From Hwanghaeella grinnelliae (GTDB lineage: Bacteria; Pseudomonadota; Alphaproteobacteria; UBA8366; Aestuariispiraceae), in the NCBI RefSeq assembly GCF_004005845.1, contig NZ_SADE01000002.1:558421-622420 (forward strand): a DNA stretch of 64,000 bases, given 5' to 3'. A program made the translations under genes and the position numbers. The first letter of the stretch is position 1; each line of letters starts with the position of its first letter. Under the pieces are notes generated by a model. The model ran no database searches. It was not told where the DNA came from and saw nothing but the letters and a program-made list of their open reading frames with translations. Of the stretch, positions 63,777 through 64,000 are shown piece after piece.

Positions 63777-64000
63777 GTGTCGGATTACACCTTAGATGAT
63801 TGTGCGGTGGATTTGGCTGTTTCACGTGAAACAGTTGAGCGCTTTAAGGCGCTTGGCGATCACCTGATCAAATGGAACGAGCGGATTAACCTCGTCTCCA
63901 AAACAACGCTGAGCGATATGTGGCGCCGCCATTTTCTCGATTCCGGGCAATTAGCTGCGCAGATACCGGCCTCGGCCCGCAGTTTGGCGGATCTGGGAAG
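63777..64000 (+). CDS. rsmG: 16S rRNA (guanine527-N7) methyltransferase RsmG, N-terminal part
   Basis: The window ends inside this gene (74 codons visible). The residues match RsmG/GidB: ETVERFKALGDHLIKWNERINLVSKTTLSDMWRRHFLDS, then the start of the SAM-binding segment SARSLADLG. The proposed start is GTG 63777 because no ATG precedes the conserved part; the ribosome site is weak. A parS palindrome lies inside the coding sequence and is translated as VSRETV. parA and parB are expected next, outside the window. Confidence 0.88.
   Translation, partial: MSDYTLDDCAVDLAVSRETVERFKALGDHLIKWNERINLVSKTTLSDMWRRHFLDSGQLAAQIPASARSLADLG
63818..63833. other. parS: parS centromere site 3 (inside rsmG)
   Basis: TGTTTCACGTGAAACA again, a perfect match, located in the first codons of rsmG. 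Coding and ParB-binding functions overlap. parS inside or beside gidB is known from other bacteria. Confidence 0.92.

Overview
The window is a 64 kb piece of an alphaproteobacterial chromosome. GC is high, gene density is high, and the gene content and order look like Rhodospirillales. It carries the chromosome-origin neighbourhood: secB-dnaQ-coaE-aroE-maf-ppsR read leftwards, hemE-hemH-hemJ-rho-mnmE-mnmG-rsmG read rightwards, and a non-coding AT-richer gap at 54151-54642 lies between them. In Caulobacter the replication origin sits in exactly this gap. The gap has DnaA-box-like 9-mers and five GANTC (CcrM) sites. Three perfect 16-bp parS palindromes lie 7-9 kb to the right, at 61542, 61690 and 63818. 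Both ends cut a gene: grpE on the left, rsmG on the right.

Layout. 1-8.2 kb: the heat-shock set grpE ... dnaK, dnaJ, interrupted by an agmatinase-like enzyme, a tiny flagellar-rod-like protein, an AlkB-type oxygenase, an AT-rich Mrr-like nuclease gene and a secreted esterase. 8.2-13.9 kb: a glycosyltransferase-like gene divergent from a phytanoyl-CoA dioxygenase-like gene, a Sel1-repeat lipoprotein, dapB, and a second ureohydrolase with an altered metal-ligand motif. 13.9-19.5 kb: an Lrp/AsnC regulator divergent from an ectoine-type ABC uptake system (ehuABCD-like) and a fold-type II PLP enzyme. 19.6-28.2 kb: DUF2244, nth, a thioesterase, a transglutaminase-like protein, a lipoprotein, a CysZ/EI24 membrane protein, a membrane adenylate cyclase, an AraC regulator, an MFS carrier and a HIT protein. 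28.2-31.4 kb: histidine genes hisE-F-A-H-B. 31.5-34.1 kb: three lipoproteins, one an M48 protease. 34.4-37.3 kb: hslVU and a hydroxyacid dehydrogenase. 37.3-39.0 kb: an AT-rich two-gene island with a HipA-like kinase. 39.2-42.4 kb: a CitE-like lyase, a BCCT carrier and a universal stress protein. 42.7-48.3 kb: smr, a lutABC lactate-oxidation operon, mltA and a Tim44-domain gene. 48.6-64 kb: fxsA, a phosphatase, secB and the origin region.

How the genes work together. DnaK/DnaJ/GrpE and HslVU handle protein folding and turnover, and a sigma-32-like promoter precedes dnaK. The ehu and BCCT systems suggest compatible-solute or osmolyte uptake, as in marine bacteria. LutABC feeds lactate carbon into respiration and has a LldR/FadR-type operator in front of it. 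HemE, HemJ and HemH cover the last steps to protoheme. MnmE and MnmG together modify the tRNA wobble uridine.

The strongest unexplained signal is a cluster of seven GANTC methylation sites in 175 bp around and between two parS sites (61566-61739). Their spacings are near-multiples of the DNA helical repeat. Other points of interest are the HipA-kinase two-gene island, the GGDDS ureohydrolase and the regulator-transporter-PLP enzyme cassette.
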